Below, one piece after another: positions 8,154 through 17,264 of a stretch of DNA of 38,635 nt. Both the position numbers and the translations under genes were made by a program. The first letter of the stretch is position 1; every line of letters begins with the position of its first letter. The notes under the pieces are model-generated. The model was given only the letters and a program-made list of their open reading frames with translations. It searched no databases and was not told where the DNA came from. The stretch comes from an uncultured Alteromonadaceae bacterium (GTDB lineage Bacteria > Pseudomonadota > Gammaproteobacteria > Enterobacterales > Alteromonadaceae): positions 1 through 38,635 of the forward strand of contig CALKGI010000082.1 in NCBI GenBank assembly GCA_938085045.1. Reading direction: 5' to 3'.

Positions 8154-10007
8154 ATGTTTAAGTACGCTTTGCCCGGCCTGCTGGCCCTGTCGGTGACTGC
8201 TTGTGTCACCTCGAACGAATCAACGCCTAAAACTTCCTATAAAGCTGAAGGAAAGCCTGTTGTTTATCAGGTGTTTACCCGCCTGTTTGGCAATAAAAAC
8301 ACCACTAACAAACCTTGGGGCACCAAAGCCGAAAACGGCGTGGGTAAATTCAACGATTTCACCAATGTGGCACTTAAAGAAATCAAAGCCATGGGCGTGT
8401 CGCACGTATGGTATACCGGCGTGCCGCATCACGCGGTAGTGGGCGACTACAGCGATTTGGGCCTTAGCCAAGACGACCCAGATGTGGTCAAGGGCAGGGC
8501 GGGTTCGCCATATGCCATTAAAGATTACTACAACGTAAACCCCGATTTGGCTGTAAACCCAGCCAATCGCCTGCAAGAATTCGAAGCTTTAATAGCACGA
8601 ACCCACAACAACGGCATGAAAGTGATTATCGACATAGTGCCCAATCATGTTGCCCGAGGTTATTCGTCACATAGCAAACCCGCTGGCGTTGAAGACTTTG
8701 GTCAAACAGATGATAAAACCGTTGAATATCATCGAGATAGCAACTTTTATTACGTCACAGGCCAAGACTTTAAAGTGCCCAAAGCGCGTGACGGATACAA
8801 ACCCCTAGGCGGTGAAGCTCATCCACTAGTAGACGACAAATTTGCCGAATCACCAGCCAAATGGACTGGCAACGGTTCGCGTAAAGCCCAGCCAGACGCC
8901 TACGACTGGTATGAAACAGTAAAAGTTAACTTTGGCGTACGACCAGACGGCAGCTATGACTTTCCTGAACTGCCAGCCGAATACGCCGACAAAAACTACC
9001 AACAACATGCTGCGTTTTGGGTTGGTAAAGACGTGCCCAGCTCATGGAAAAAATTCCGCGACATCGCCAGCTATTGGCAAGCTAAAGGCGTAGACGGCTT
9101 TAGATACGACATGGCCGAAATGGTGCCAGTAGAGTTTTGGAGCTACATGAATTCATCAATCAAAACCATTAACCCCAACGCCTTTTTACTGGCCGAGGTA
9201 TACAACCCAAAAATGTATCGCGACTACATAAAACTGGGCAAAATGGATTACCTATACGACAAAGTCGAATTTTACGACACCATAAAAGCCATCATGCAAG
9301 GTAAAGCTGACGCCAGCGCGCTAATACCCATTCAAGCGGGAATGGCCGACATAGAACACCATATGCTGCACTTTATGGAAAACCACGACGAACACCGCAT
9401 AGCCAGCCCCGACTTTGCAGGCAGCGCCAAAAAAGCCATGCCAGGCATGGTGGTATCGGCTCTCATTAGCACCTCACCAACTATGTTGTATTTTGGTCAA
9501 GACGTAGGTGAAGCAGGCGAAAAATCTGCCGGATTCGGCGGCCCGGGCCGCACAACAATCTTCGATTACTGGGGCGTACCTGCCCACCAACGCTGGATGA
9601 ACGATGGCAAGTTTGATGGCGGACAGCTGTCTGCTGATGAACTTTCGTTGCGAGACTTTTATAAGCGATTGTTGACGTTTTCTGCGAGCAGTAAGGCTTT
9701 GACTGGGGAGTATGCGCCGCTTGTTTTGGACAAGAGTGAATCTTTGAGTAAGGTTTTTGCGTTCGTTCGTTACAGTGGTGATGAGCGGTTGATTGTTGTT
9801 AGTAATTTTGATGCCCAGAAGAAGGCTGAGTTTAAGTTGACGATTCCTGCTGATGTTATTAGCGCTTGGGGGTTGAGTGATGGGTCTTATGAGTTGGTTG
9901 ACCAGCTTTATGGCGGTACGCAGAGATTGGTTGTGAAGGATGGGGTTGGGGTTGGGGTTGTTGATGTTTTAGTTGAGGGGTTAGGGTCTTTTGTTTGGGG
10001 GCTGTAG
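8154..10007 (+). CDS. Lipoprotein alpha-amylase family enzyme (GH13)
   Basis: Hydrolyses alpha-1,4-glucan on the periplasmic or outer face of the envelope. The N-terminus MFKYALPGLLALSVTAC is a type II signal peptide with Cys17 as the lipidated residue. The GH13 regions are in order: DIVPNH near 160-166, GFRYD with nucleophile D319, AEVY with acid/base E348, and ENHD with transition-state D412. The 617-residue length fits a catalytic barrel with an all-beta C-domain. AGGA precedes the ATG, which follows the SDR stop by three bases. Strand composition flips sharply near base 9600, within the codons for the end of the barrel: the upstream part is C- and A-rich, the downstream part strongly G- and T-rich, ending in a run of valine/glycine codons. 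The frame remains intact and protein-like. The GH13 subfamily was not assigned. Confidence 0.9.
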   Translation: MFKYALPGLLALSVTACVTSNESTPKTSYKAEGKPVVYQVFTRLFGNKNTTNKPWGTKAENGVGKFNDFTNVALKEIKAMGVSHVWYTGVPHHAVVGDYSDLGLSQDDPDVVKGRAGSPYAIKDYYNVNPDLAVNPANRLQEFEALIARTHNNGMKVIIDIVPNHVARGYSSHSKPAGVEDFGQTDDKTVEYHRDSNFYYVTGQDFKVPKARDGYKPLGGEAHPLVDDKFAESPAKWTGNGSRKAQPDAYDWYETVKVNFGVRPDGSYDFPELPAEYADKNYQQHAAFWVGKDVPSSWKKFRDIASYWQAKGVDGFRYDMAEMVPVEFWSYMNSSIKTINPNAFLLAEVYNPKMYRDYIKLGKMDYLYDKVEFYDTIKAIMQGKADASALIPIQAGMADIEHHMLHFMENHDEHRIASPDFAGSAKKAMPGMVVSALISTSPTMLYFGQDVGEAGEKSAGFGGPGRTTIFDYWGVPAHQRWMNDGKFDGGQLSADELSLRDFYKRLLTFSASSKALTGEYAPLVLDKSESLSKVFAFVRYSGDERLIVVSNFDAQKKAEFKLTIPADVISAWGLSDGSYELVDQLYGGTQRLVVKDGVGVGVVDVLVEGLGSFVWGL

Positions 10008-10318
10008 GGGTTTGATTACGTTAATTTTGTAGCCGTTTTTACATTAATTACTCGTTTAATCTGACATATCAATATTGATTGAAAGAACCCCATTGGTAGA
10101 ATCGGCGAGGCGAAACGTCCTGCGTTGCTCTAATAAAATACATCCTAGTATCGATCCTCGCCGCGATGTTTTTGAGTTGGCAGTAGAGTCCGATATTTTG
10201 GATTGGCCTTCGGCCAATATCGTAGCGGGACGCAACTCCTACCTATTAGCTGGTGGTGTCTGTGAGCTTGGTCATTTAAACTCAACGCCTACATTGTTCG
10301 AACAAACAGGAAAACCAA
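10008..10318. other. Intergenic region with small inverted repeats
   Basis: No convincing gene. The short frame at 10075-10329 has no family-like features and overlaps palindromes. Structures seen: ATCGGCGAGG (10101-10110) opposed to CCTCGCCGCGAT (10156-10167), and the hairpin ATTGGCCTTCGGCCAAT within 10200-10221, flanked by GATATT and ATATC. The hairpin may form part of a terminator or a dispersed repeat. AGGA before 10319 serves the next gene. Confidence 0.5.
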
Positions 10319-10732
10319 ATGACCATTGAAGTAGTCGAAAACCCAGACCAGTCTTTATTAGACTTTTTCACCAACAAAATCGCCGAATACAATTGGCAAA
10401 ACTGGGAAGTGAGCGAGCGTAAGCCGCTGGCTGTGCAGATGAAAAACGAACAGGGCGAGGTGATTGCTGGTGCGACTGCTCGGTCGTTTGGTGATTGGCT
10501 GTTGCTTGATTACTTGTGGGTGTCAGAGGAATTGCGTGGGCAGAATATTGGCAGTAAGTTGTTGGCGCAAATTGAAGCCACTGGCAAAAGCCGTGGTTGT
10601 GTTAAATGCTTGCTCGATACCCTCGATTTTCAAGCCAAGCCTTTTTATGAACGCCATGGTTATAAGGTGGAATGGACGCAAGAGGGTTACCCCAAAACCG
10701 GGTGTAAGTATTTTATGGTTAAAAAATTGTAG
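10319..10732 (+). CDS. GNAT-family N-acetyltransferase
   Basis: Transfers an acetyl group from acetyl-CoA to an unknown amine. The 137 residues carry the GNAT motif A strand and pyrophosphate loop LDYLWVSEELRGQNIGSKLL (RGxxxG type), and motif B near FYERHGYKVEW with the usual Phe-Tyr...Gly-Tyr pattern. Length is normal for a single-domain GNAT. The ATG at 10319 follows AGGA by seven bases. It is separated from the amylase by more than 300 bases and is convergent with the next gene, so it is probably an independent unit rather than part of the sugar operon. Confidence 0.88.
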   Translation: MTIEVVENPDQSLLDFFTNKIAEYNWQNWEVSERKPLAVQMKNEQGEVIAGATARSFGDWLLLDYLWVSEELRGQNIGSKLLAQIEATGKSRGCVKCLLDTLDFQAKPFYERHGYKVEWTQEGYPKTGCKYFMVKKL

Positions 10733-10754
10733 GTTGTGGTTGACGAGGAACGAG

Positions 10755-10785
10755 GAAGCCCAACGTTTTGTATGCGTCGGGCTTC
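10755..10785. terminator. Hairpin between convergent genes
   Basis: GAAGCCCAACG (10755-10765) and CGTCGGGCTTC (10775-10785) form an 11-bp stem with one mismatch and a nine-base loop, located between the convergent GNAT and amylase genes. It lacks a clear T-tract on either side, so a factor-independent terminator is possible but not proven. Confidence 0.4.
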
Positions 10786-10867
10786 GTCGCAAGCTCCTCT
10801 CGGCTCGGGCATCCTGCTTCGCCCTACCTCCTCCAATCCCTGGAGTCGAACCACGACCTTGTATATC

Positions 10868-12595
10868 TTATTTTACTCGAAAGATAGCAAAATCCAATCC
10901 ACCAACCGTCAGGTTAAACCCATCAAGTTTGGCACCAGCATTGCTATAAACAGCGACATATCCATTACCAACACTAGGCAACTCCACTGTTTTTGAATCC
11001 ATCGATGTATTAAACACCACGGCGTAGTTTTCGTTAGTGCCTGCTACTTTGCGGGTAAAACCGTAAATACCGGGCTTATCGTCGGCGAAAAACGTTTCAT
11101 GTTCGCCGTGGCGTAAACCTTGGTATTTTTGGTAAACAGCGGCGTATTCTTTAAACGACTGATACAACGGGTGGGTTTTGTCGAAGTTGTCGTCTGCTGT
11201 GGTTTTGGTTGTGCCCAGCAAGGTATCGTCGTTAAAGCTGGCGACTTTTGAGGGCATCATGTCTTGGCGGGCAGCATGGTCACCGCCATCGCCTGTAAAG
11301 CCTTGTTCATCACCGTAGTAAATCACCGGAATGCCTCGGGCGAAGAACATCAGGGCATGGGCCAATTTGCTGCGTTTGAGCTTTTGCGCTTCGCTCCAGC
11401 CAAATTCATTGTTATCCAAATGATAGCCAAGGCGACCCATGTCGTGGTTGCCCACAAAGTTGAGTAGTTGGTTAGCGTTGCTGTCGTGGTCGTTGTATTT
11501 TTTGTCATTGTCGAATAATGCTTTTAGGTGGTGGGCACCTTTGTTAGCAACTATTGAACGATACACCGCACCTTGAAAGCCAAAATCTAGCACCGACGGT
11601 AGTTTGCCTGTGGTGGTGAAACTGCTTAGAACGTCTGAGTCTCCGCTATAAACCTCGCCGAACATGAAGAAGTTGGGAATACCAATTTTTTTGGCATGTT
11701 CAATTACAGGTGGTGAAAACTGCTGCCAAAATTCCATGTTAACGTGTTTTACAGTGTCGACTCTAAAGCCGTCAGGTTTGAACTCGGTAACCAAGTTGGT
11801 GAAAATTTCTATCATGCCTCGAACCACTAATGGGTTGTCGGTGTCGATATCGTCTAGGCCAAAAAAGTCGCCGTATATTGAGTTTTCGCCTTCAAAGGTG
11901 CTGTCGCCCTGGTTGTGGTAAAACTTGGGGTCGTTAAGCCATGCAGGTGATTTTACGAATTCTGAACCTTTGGGAATGACGGTAGTGTATTCATCGCCTG
12001 TGGCTTTTTGAGCCAGAGTTTTGTATGGGCAGCGGCTTTCGCGTGTCGACCAACCAGTGCCGTCTTCGCCGTGGCATTCGGTGAATTTGATTACATCGGC
12101 GGTGTGGTTGGTGATAATGTCGAAAAACACTTTTATGTTTTTGTCATGAACTGCGTCGATAAAGGCTTTAAGATCGGCGTTACTGCCCAAATGTGGGTCT
12201 ATTTGAGTAAAATCTAATACCCAATAGCCGTGATACCCCGATACACCACTTTGTACGGCTTGGTTGCGTAATATTGGGGTTAACCAAATCGCGGTAACGC
12301 CCATGTCTTGAATGTAATCGAGTTTTTGTTGCAAGCCGCGAATGTCACCGCCGTGGTATCCGCCTTTAAATTCGGGTTTGAAACCGCCTTGTGAAATGGC
12401 AAGCGTTTTTGAACCTTGGTCATTACTGGTATCGCCATTGTTAAAACGGTCGGGTAAGACAAAGTAAAACACATCGTCTTGAACGTTGCGTTCGAGGTAG
12501 CTTGGCTCGTCGGTTTGGGTTTTAGCTTGGTGGTCTTGTGATACGCAGCCAGTAAGGGCTAGTGCCAGCAAGGCATATTTTAATTTTCCGAACAT
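10868..12595 (-). CDS. Lipoprotein alpha-amylase family enzyme (GH13), second copy
   Basis: A second envelope-anchored alpha-glucan hydrolase, 575 residues, not closely similar to the one at 8154. The signal MFGKLKYALLALALTGC has a classic lipobox with Cys17. GH13 regions: DIITNH at 159-164, GFRVD with nucleophile D280, GEVY with acid/base E314, and GNHD with D385. The N-terminal FYFVLPDRFNNGD is common in amylase, neopullulanase and cyclodextrin-acting relatives, so maltodextrin, pullulan or cyclodextrin are all possible substrates. GGAG lies nine bases before the ATG. It follows malQ on the same strand but is separated from it by the nested inverted repeat at 12611-12852, which may uncouple it from the glg operon. 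Confidence 0.9.
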   Translation of the reverse strand: MFGKLKYALLALALTGCVSQDHQAKTQTDEPSYLERNVQDDVFYFVLPDRFNNGDTSNDQGSKTLAISQGGFKPEFKGGYHGGDIRGLQQKLDYIQDMGVTAIWLTPILRNQAVQSGVSGYHGYWVLDFTQIDPHLGSNADLKAFIDAVHDKNIKVFFDIITNHTADVIKFTECHGEDGTGWSTRESRCPYKTLAQKATGDEYTTVIPKGSEFVKSPAWLNDPKFYHNQGDSTFEGENSIYGDFFGLDDIDTDNPLVVRGMIEIFTNLVTEFKPDGFRVDTVKHVNMEFWQQFSPPVIEHAKKIGIPNFFMFGEVYSGDSDVLSSFTTTGKLPSVLDFGFQGAVYRSIVANKGAHHLKALFDNDKKYNDHDSNANQLLNFVGNHDMGRLGYHLDNNEFGWSEAQKLKRSKLAHALMFFARGIPVIYYGDEQGFTGDGGDHAARQDMMPSKVASFNDDTLLGTTKTTADDNFDKTHPLYQSFKEYAAVYQKYQGLRHGEHETFFADDKPGIYGFTRKVAGTNENYAVVFNTSMDSKTVELPSVGNGYVAVYSNAGAKLDGFNLTVGGLDFAIFRVK

Positions 12596-12610
12596 GTCGG
12601 TAGTTCTCCA

Positions 12611-12852
12611 GAATCAAGGGGTCAGAGACGTTGATTCATTATTTTCTACTGATAAATCAAATATATAGAATCAAGGGGCCAGAGAGAGTATACATAGAGC
12701 GCAAAACAGCAGATGTAATTGGAACCATTAACAATATTTGATTCAAAATAACGACGTACGATTTACATTCATGCTCTACTCTGGCCCCTTGATTTTAAGA
12801 TGCTGATATTAAAGGGGTTTAAGGGGGATCAACGTCTCTGACCCCTTGATTC
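12611..12852. repeat. Nested inverted-repeat element without cargo gene
   Basis: Outer arms 12611-12637 (starting GAATCAAGGGGTCAGAGACG) and 12827-12852 (ending CTCTGACCCCTTGATTC) enclose inner arms 12668-12689 (GAATCAAGGGGCCAGAGAG) and 12774-12797 (CTCTGGCCCCTTGATTTT). Outer and inner arms start 57 bases apart on the left and have matching spacing on the right. About 84 bases lie between the inner arms, with no gene. The plan is the same as at 2119-3281. It sits between malQ and the downstream amylase gene, with its edge next to the amylase ribosome binding site. Confidence 0.88.
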
Positions 12853-12861
12853 TTTTTGGTT

Positions 12862-12900
12862 TTCTCCGTGAACCTCCATGTCACCGTGCCTCCGTGTGAA
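12862..12900. repeat. Short CTCCGTG-rich intergenic repeat
   Basis: Near-direct copies of CTCCGTG, CTCCATG, ACCGTG and CTCCGTG follow each other, reading ACGGAG-type triplicates on the minus strand just downstream of malQ. Motifs of this ACGGAGACACGGAG kind occur between genes in many bacteria with no known function (recollection, not searched here). Confidence 0.5.
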
Positions 12901-12910
12901 GTTTTTGACC

Positions 12911-15109
12911 TTAAACCACCCGTAATGGTCGTTCTTTTTGCATCACATCAACCAGCGTGCCTAAGCTCTCTTGCTGCCAGCATTCGTCTACCGTGAATGG
13001 CAAGCGTTGCAACCAGTTTGGGTGCTCGTCTATCGTGCCCGGTATGTTTACTTGCTCTTGTAAACCTATGGCGTCTTCCATTGGTATTAGCTGAATTCTA
13101 CCCGGTGAGCGGGCTAAAAATGCTTGCACGGCCAAGGTTAAATCTAAGTTTGCTTCTGGTGGCGATATCATTGGTTGCTTTTCTATTGGCAACACATCGG
13201 CATCTAACAACGCATCTAACAACATTTCGCGGCTTTCTACGCGATTATCTCGCTCATGTTGAGCCATTTCCTGCTTTGGATATAACGACAATTGTTCGCG
13301 CCAATCTAAATCGCGGCCTGTCCACCAACCCGGCAAGGTTGGCATGTCGTGTGTTGATACTGTGACCATTGATTGCTCTGGATACAACTCTGGGCGTTGG
13401 AATAGGCCCGATTCCCAGCGTTCAAAGTACAGTACTTTATATGACAATAAACCCGATTGCGCCATGATGTCGCCAAATCCGTCAGGTGTGGTGCCTAAGT
13501 CTTCGCCTACTACTACGCATTTTGCGCGGCGTGATTCTAATGCTATTACTCGTAATATGTCGTCTAGCGGGAAGGTTACGTAGGCACCCTCTGTTGCGTC
13601 AAGGCCCGGGCCAACCCAGTATTGGCGCATTAGGCCAAATACGTGGTCAATTCGAAGTGCGCCAGCGTAACGCATATTGCTGCGTAGTGCGCTGATAAGT
13701 GGTTGATAAGCTTTGGCTTTTAACGCTACAGGATTGATTGGGGTTAAGCCCCAGTTCTGTCCCATTGGGTTGAGCATGTCTGGTGGTGCGCCAACGCCAA
13801 CACCGGCTACGTAGGCGTCTTTGTCGCCCCAAACTTCGGCGCCGCCGCCGTCACAACCTACGGCTAAATCTAGGTATAGACCAATGGCCATGTCGCTATC
13901 GTCGGCAGCTTGGGCTGCTTCACCAAGTTGTGTGTCGGCCAACCATTGCAAATACATGAAGTAGTCGATGCGGCGGCTGTTGCGGGCTTTGAATTTTTGG
14001 ACAAAATCGCTATCAGGATCTTGATAGCGCTCTGGCCAGTCGGTCCAGCTGTAGGCGTTGAAGTCTTTTTTACGAAAGTGTTCGTATAAAGCATCAAATG
14101 TAGCGAAACGCTCTAACTCTTCACCCATCTCGGCTTTAAAAGCATCAAACTGCTGCGAAAGTTCTGACTGCTTTTTAATGTGGTTACGATGAAAGTGGGC
14201 ATACAACAAGTCTAACACTTGGTATTTACAGCCAGCCGTCTCGGCGTAATCGATGTGATCTGATGAATTTAAACCATTAAGCTTTTGTTTGAACTCGAAA
14301 GAGTTAACCAAGGTTCTAACCGGTTTGCAGTCGTTAAAGTTGGGCACTTTAGTGACATCAATATAAAGGGTGTTTAAAAAGCAGCGGCTGGTGGGTGAAT
14401 ATGGGCTACGATGTGCCGGGTTGCCGGGATATAACGGATGCAGTGGATTCAAGCCAATGACAGACGCGCCTTGTGCGGCGGCTTTACCTACGATATTGGT
14501 TAAGTCGCCGTAGTCGCCAATGCCCCAACCGTTGTCTTTTTTAAGTGAGTACAATTGCGCGGCAAAACCCCACATTTTGAAATCACCCGCGTCTTGCGGG
14601 CCGTAGCAGGTTTTGGGGGCTACGATGAGTTGGCAGTTATGGTGCTGGTCTGCAATTTCAATTTCAATGCTGTGATAGCCTTCGGCCAACTTGGGAATAT
14701 CTAAGCGTTTACGCTGGTAGGTTGTTTCACCTATGGTATTTTGTTCGCCTATGGCCAGTTCTGACAAGCGCACGGTTTCTTTAATTTCTTCGCCAGCTTC
14801 GGTGGTTATTTTCCAGTAAATTCGGGCGTTGCCCAAAGATTCATCGGTGGTTAAATACAGGCTGTATTGCGAGTCTTCGGCGTTGATCATGGCAACGGGT
14901 GGCACAACTTGTAGCCATTGGCTGTCACGCAGTCGAATAATGTCTTGTTCGGTTTGCTGGGCATCGTCAAGTTGGTAACCCATGGCGCCAAGCAAAGCAT
15001 CGCGGGATTTTTCGCTGGTTTGCACTTGGTTGCCGGAGTTGTCGGTGTATCCCGATTGTATGCCAACCAAAGCGGCAAGTTGGTTTACCCGTTTGTTAAG
15101 TGACGTCAT
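12911..15109 (-). CDS. malQ: 4-alpha-glucanotransferase (amylomaltase, GH77)
   Basis: Transfers glucan segments between maltodextrins in the cytoplasm, turning short imported oligosaccharides into chains long enough for phosphorylase and releasing glucose. The 732 residues match bacterial MalQ in length and order: LYLDLAVGCDGGGAEVW and VGAPPDMLNPMGQNWGLTP in the middle, nucleophile D488 in LRIDHVFGL, acid/base E536 in VVGEDLGT, and D588 in VSTHDMPTLPGWW. The N-terminal roughly 150 residues form the beta-rich extension of the MalQ type found in enterobacteria. The gene is last of the compact glgP-glgB-glgX-malQ series, four bases after glgX, and is followed by repeats. Confidence 0.96.
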   Translation of the reverse strand: MTSLNKRVNQLAALVGIQSGYTDNSGNQVQTSEKSRDALLGAMGYQLDDAQQTEQDIIRLRDSQWLQVVPPVAMINAEDSQYSLYLTTDESLGNARIYWKITTEAGEEIKETVRLSELAIGEQNTIGETTYQRKRLDIPKLAEGYHSIEIEIADQHHNCQLIVAPKTCYGPQDAGDFKMWGFAAQLYSLKKDNGWGIGDYGDLTNIVGKAAAQGASVIGLNPLHPLYPGNPAHRSPYSPTSRCFLNTLYIDVTKVPNFNDCKPVRTLVNSFEFKQKLNGLNSSDHIDYAETAGCKYQVLDLLYAHFHRNHIKKQSELSQQFDAFKAEMGEELERFATFDALYEHFRKKDFNAYSWTDWPERYQDPDSDFVQKFKARNSRRIDYFMYLQWLADTQLGEAAQAADDSDMAIGLYLDLAVGCDGGGAEVWGDKDAYVAGVGVGAPPDMLNPMGQNWGLTPINPVALKAKAYQPLISALRSNMRYAGALRIDHVFGLMRQYWVGPGLDATEGAYVTFPLDDILRVIALESRRAKCVVVGEDLGTTPDGFGDIMAQSGLLSYKVLYFERWESGLFQRPELYPEQSMVTVSTHDMPTLPGWWTGRDLDWREQLSLYPKQEMAQHERDNRVESREMLLDALLDADVLPIEKQPMISPPEANLDLTLAVQAFLARSPGRIQLIPMEDAIGLQEQVNIPGTIDEHPNWLQRLPFTVDECWQQESLGTLVDVMQKERPLRVV

Positions 15110-15113
15110 GAGG

Positions 15114-17264
15114 TTATTTCTCTTTAATTTTTAAGGGGTTGTTATAGACCAAAACCTGAGTGCTGCGCGCGGGCACAGTCAATGTGGTTTTAGTCAAAGT
15201 TGTTTCACAAGCAGTGCAGGGGGTTTGGTAAACACCTGCATCGCTGGATGTGTCTAGTAGTTGTTGCCAGTGGTTTTCGAGCGGTAACTCAAAAGCCAGT
15301 TCTTTGGCGTGTGCGTTGAGTATGATGAGCAATGCTTGGTCGTCATGAACGGTTTGTTTGTCTATCGGCTGAGTTGATGCCTGGTTGTTTGTAGAAGCTA
15401 AAAGCATGGCGATGCATTTTGAGTCGCCGTTGTGCCAGTCGCTGTCTTGCATTGGCCGGCCATCGGCGTGTAACCAGCTGATGTCGGGTAAGTCGAGCGT
15501 GGCTGACTTTTTCACGCCATGCTGGTATTCGCTGCGGTTAAGCAGAGGGTGAACCTTTCGCAGGGTGATGAGTTGGCTAACAAAATCGAATAACTCATGG
15601 TTTTTTGGCTTCTCGTAGTTAAAAGCTTGTTGCCATGCTAACCAACTTATTTCGTTGTCTTGACAATACGCGTTGTTGTTGCCGCTTTGGCTGTTGCCAA
15701 ACTCGTCACCAGCCAGCAGCATTGGTGTGCCTTGCGCCAAAAATAAGGTGGCTAAAAGGTTGCGCTGTTGCTGCAATCTAATTTGTTTTATTGCGTGATT
15801 GTCTGTTTCGCCCTCGGCGCCATGATTGTTGCTGAAGTTGGTTTTGTGGCCATCATGGTTGTTTTCGCCATTGGCGTAGTTGTTTTGCTGCTCAAAGCTG
15901 ACTAAGTCGGCCAAGCTGAAGCCGTCGTGGCTGGTAATAAAATTTACGCTGGCGGCAGGTTGAGCATTTTTCTGTTCAAACAAGTCGCTAGACCCATGCA
16001 GTCGGCTGGCTAAGTCGGGCAATTGGCCTTTGTCGCCACGCCAAAAGCGGCGCACGGTATCGCGAAAGCGGTCATTCCATTCAAGCCAATTGCTTGGGAA
16101 GCGCCCCAGTTGATAACCACCGTGGCCTATATCCCAAGGTTCGGCGATGAGTTTTACACCTGCCAATACTGGGTCTTGTCGTAGGCATTTGAAAAAGCTG
16201 CCCATTGGCGCAAAATCGTCGTTCTCGCGGCCAAGTATTGACGCCAAATCAAAGCGAAAGCCATCAACGCCCATAATTTCAACCCAGTAACGTAGGCTGT
16301 CCATTACCAGTTGTAAAACTCGTGGGTGTTGCAAGTCTATGGTGTTGCCGCAGCCCGAATAGTTGAGGTAAAAACGCGGGTCGCTCGGTTTTAAACGATA
16401 GTACGATGCGTTGTCTATGCCTTTAAAACTGAATGTTGGGCCAAGGTGGTCGCCCTCGGCGCTGTGGTTGTAGACTACGTCTAAAATTACTTCGATGTCG
16501 CGCGAATGAAAGCGCTCTACCATGTGTTTGAATTCGTCTATTTGGCCTGTGCTGCTGTATGCCTGATGCGGAGCGAAGAACGAAAAGCTGTTGTAACCCC
16601 AGTAGTTGGTGAGGTTTTTGTTTTTTAAAAATGGTTCGTCGGCAAAGGCGTGTACGGGTAATAGTTCGACGCTAGTGATGCCAAGTCCGCTTAAGTAATC
16701 TAGCACTGCGTCATCGGCCAGACCTTTGTAGGTACCGCGTAAATTGGCGGGTAACTTTGGGTTGAGCTTGGTGAAGCCTTTTACGTGTAATTCGTAAATA
16801 ATGCTGTCGTCAACACTAGCCTTTGGTTGTGCTTTTTTCATGGGTGAGGTGATCACGCATTTGGGCATAAACGGGGCGTTATCGCGAAAATCTAGGGTTA
16901 AATCTTGTTGTAAGCTGGTGGCATCAAACGCTAAATGGGTGTCTGAATGAATTAATTCACCGTGCAGCTGCCGAGCGTAAGGGTCTATCACCAATTTGTT
17001 GGCGTTAAAGCGGTGGCCGTTGTGTGGTTCGAACGGACCGTGCACGCGGTAGCCGTACAGATCGCCGGGTTTGGCACCGGGCAAATAGCCGTGCCAAACT
17101 TCGTCTGAATAGCCTGTTAGTTCAATGCGTTGCAATTCTTCGCAGCCATTGGCACTGAACAAGCACAGTTCTACTTTGGTGGCATTGGCCGAGAACAAGG
17201 CGAAGTTGGTGCCTTGTTCATCGGGTGTGGCACCTAGTGGGTAAGGTTTGCCTGTGCGCATCAT
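15114..17264 (-). CDS. glgX: Glycogen debranching enzyme GlgX (isoamylase type)
   Basis: Hydrolyses alpha-1,6 branch points of phosphorylase-limit dextrin in the cytoplasm. The 716 residues start with an N-terminal CBM48-like domain (GKPYPLGATPDEQGTNFALFSANATKVELCLF) and continue into a GH13 barrel: VILDVVYNHSAEG, VDGFRFDLAS with the nucleophile Asp, LIAEPWDIG with the acid/base Glu, and ITSHDGFSLADLV. The AEPWDIG and YNHSAEG blocks are typical of GlgX/TreX rather than pullulanase. Its ATG overlaps the glgB stop as ATGA at 17261-17264, so translation is coupled. The C-terminal beta domain contains a longer insertion (ASTNNQASTQPIDKQTVHD) that looks like a loop. Confidence 0.95.
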   Translation of the reverse strand: MMRTGKPYPLGATPDEQGTNFALFSANATKVELCLFSANGCEELQRIELTGYSDEVWHGYLPGAKPGDLYGYRVHGPFEPHNGHRFNANKLVIDPYARQLHGELIHSDTHLAFDATSLQQDLTLDFRDNAPFMPKCVITSPMKKAQPKASVDDSIIYELHVKGFTKLNPKLPANLRGTYKGLADDAVLDYLSGLGITSVELLPVHAFADEPFLKNKNLTNYWGYNSFSFFAPHQAYSSTGQIDEFKHMVERFHSRDIEVILDVVYNHSAEGDHLGPTFSFKGIDNASYYRLKPSDPRFYLNYSGCGNTIDLQHPRVLQLVMDSLRYWVEIMGVDGFRFDLASILGRENDDFAPMGSFFKCLRQDPVLAGVKLIAEPWDIGHGGYQLGRFPSNWLEWNDRFRDTVRRFWRGDKGQLPDLASRLHGSSDLFEQKNAQPAASVNFITSHDGFSLADLVSFEQQNNYANGENNHDGHKTNFSNNHGAEGETDNHAIKQIRLQQQRNLLATLFLAQGTPMLLAGDEFGNSQSGNNNAYCQDNEISWLAWQQAFNYEKPKNHELFDFVSQLITLRKVHPLLNRSEYQHGVKKSATLDLPDISWLHADGRPMQDSDWHNGDSKCIAMLLASTNNQASTQPIDKQTVHDDQALLIILNAHAKELAFELPLENHWQQLLDTSSDAGVYQTPCTACETTLTKTTLTVPARSTQVLVYNNPLKIKEK

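Noticed and set aside
9541-9720. Replication origin at the skew reversal
   Set aside because: The reversal is inside a coding gene and no dnaA, dnaN or DnaA-box cluster is visible.
10075-10329. 84-aa frame upstream of the GNAT gene
   Set aside because: It overlaps palindromic intergenic sequence and the GNAT start, has no ribosome binding site and no recognisable domain.
10800-10860. GGTTCGACTCC-like T-arm on the minus strand, possible tRNA 3' end
   Set aside because: The T-stem does not pair properly, there is no matching D-arm, anticodon arm or acceptor stem, and no CCA context.
11264-12217. Plus-strand short frames inside the second amylase gene
   Set aside because: They are frame shadows of a well-supported GH13 gene on the minus strand.
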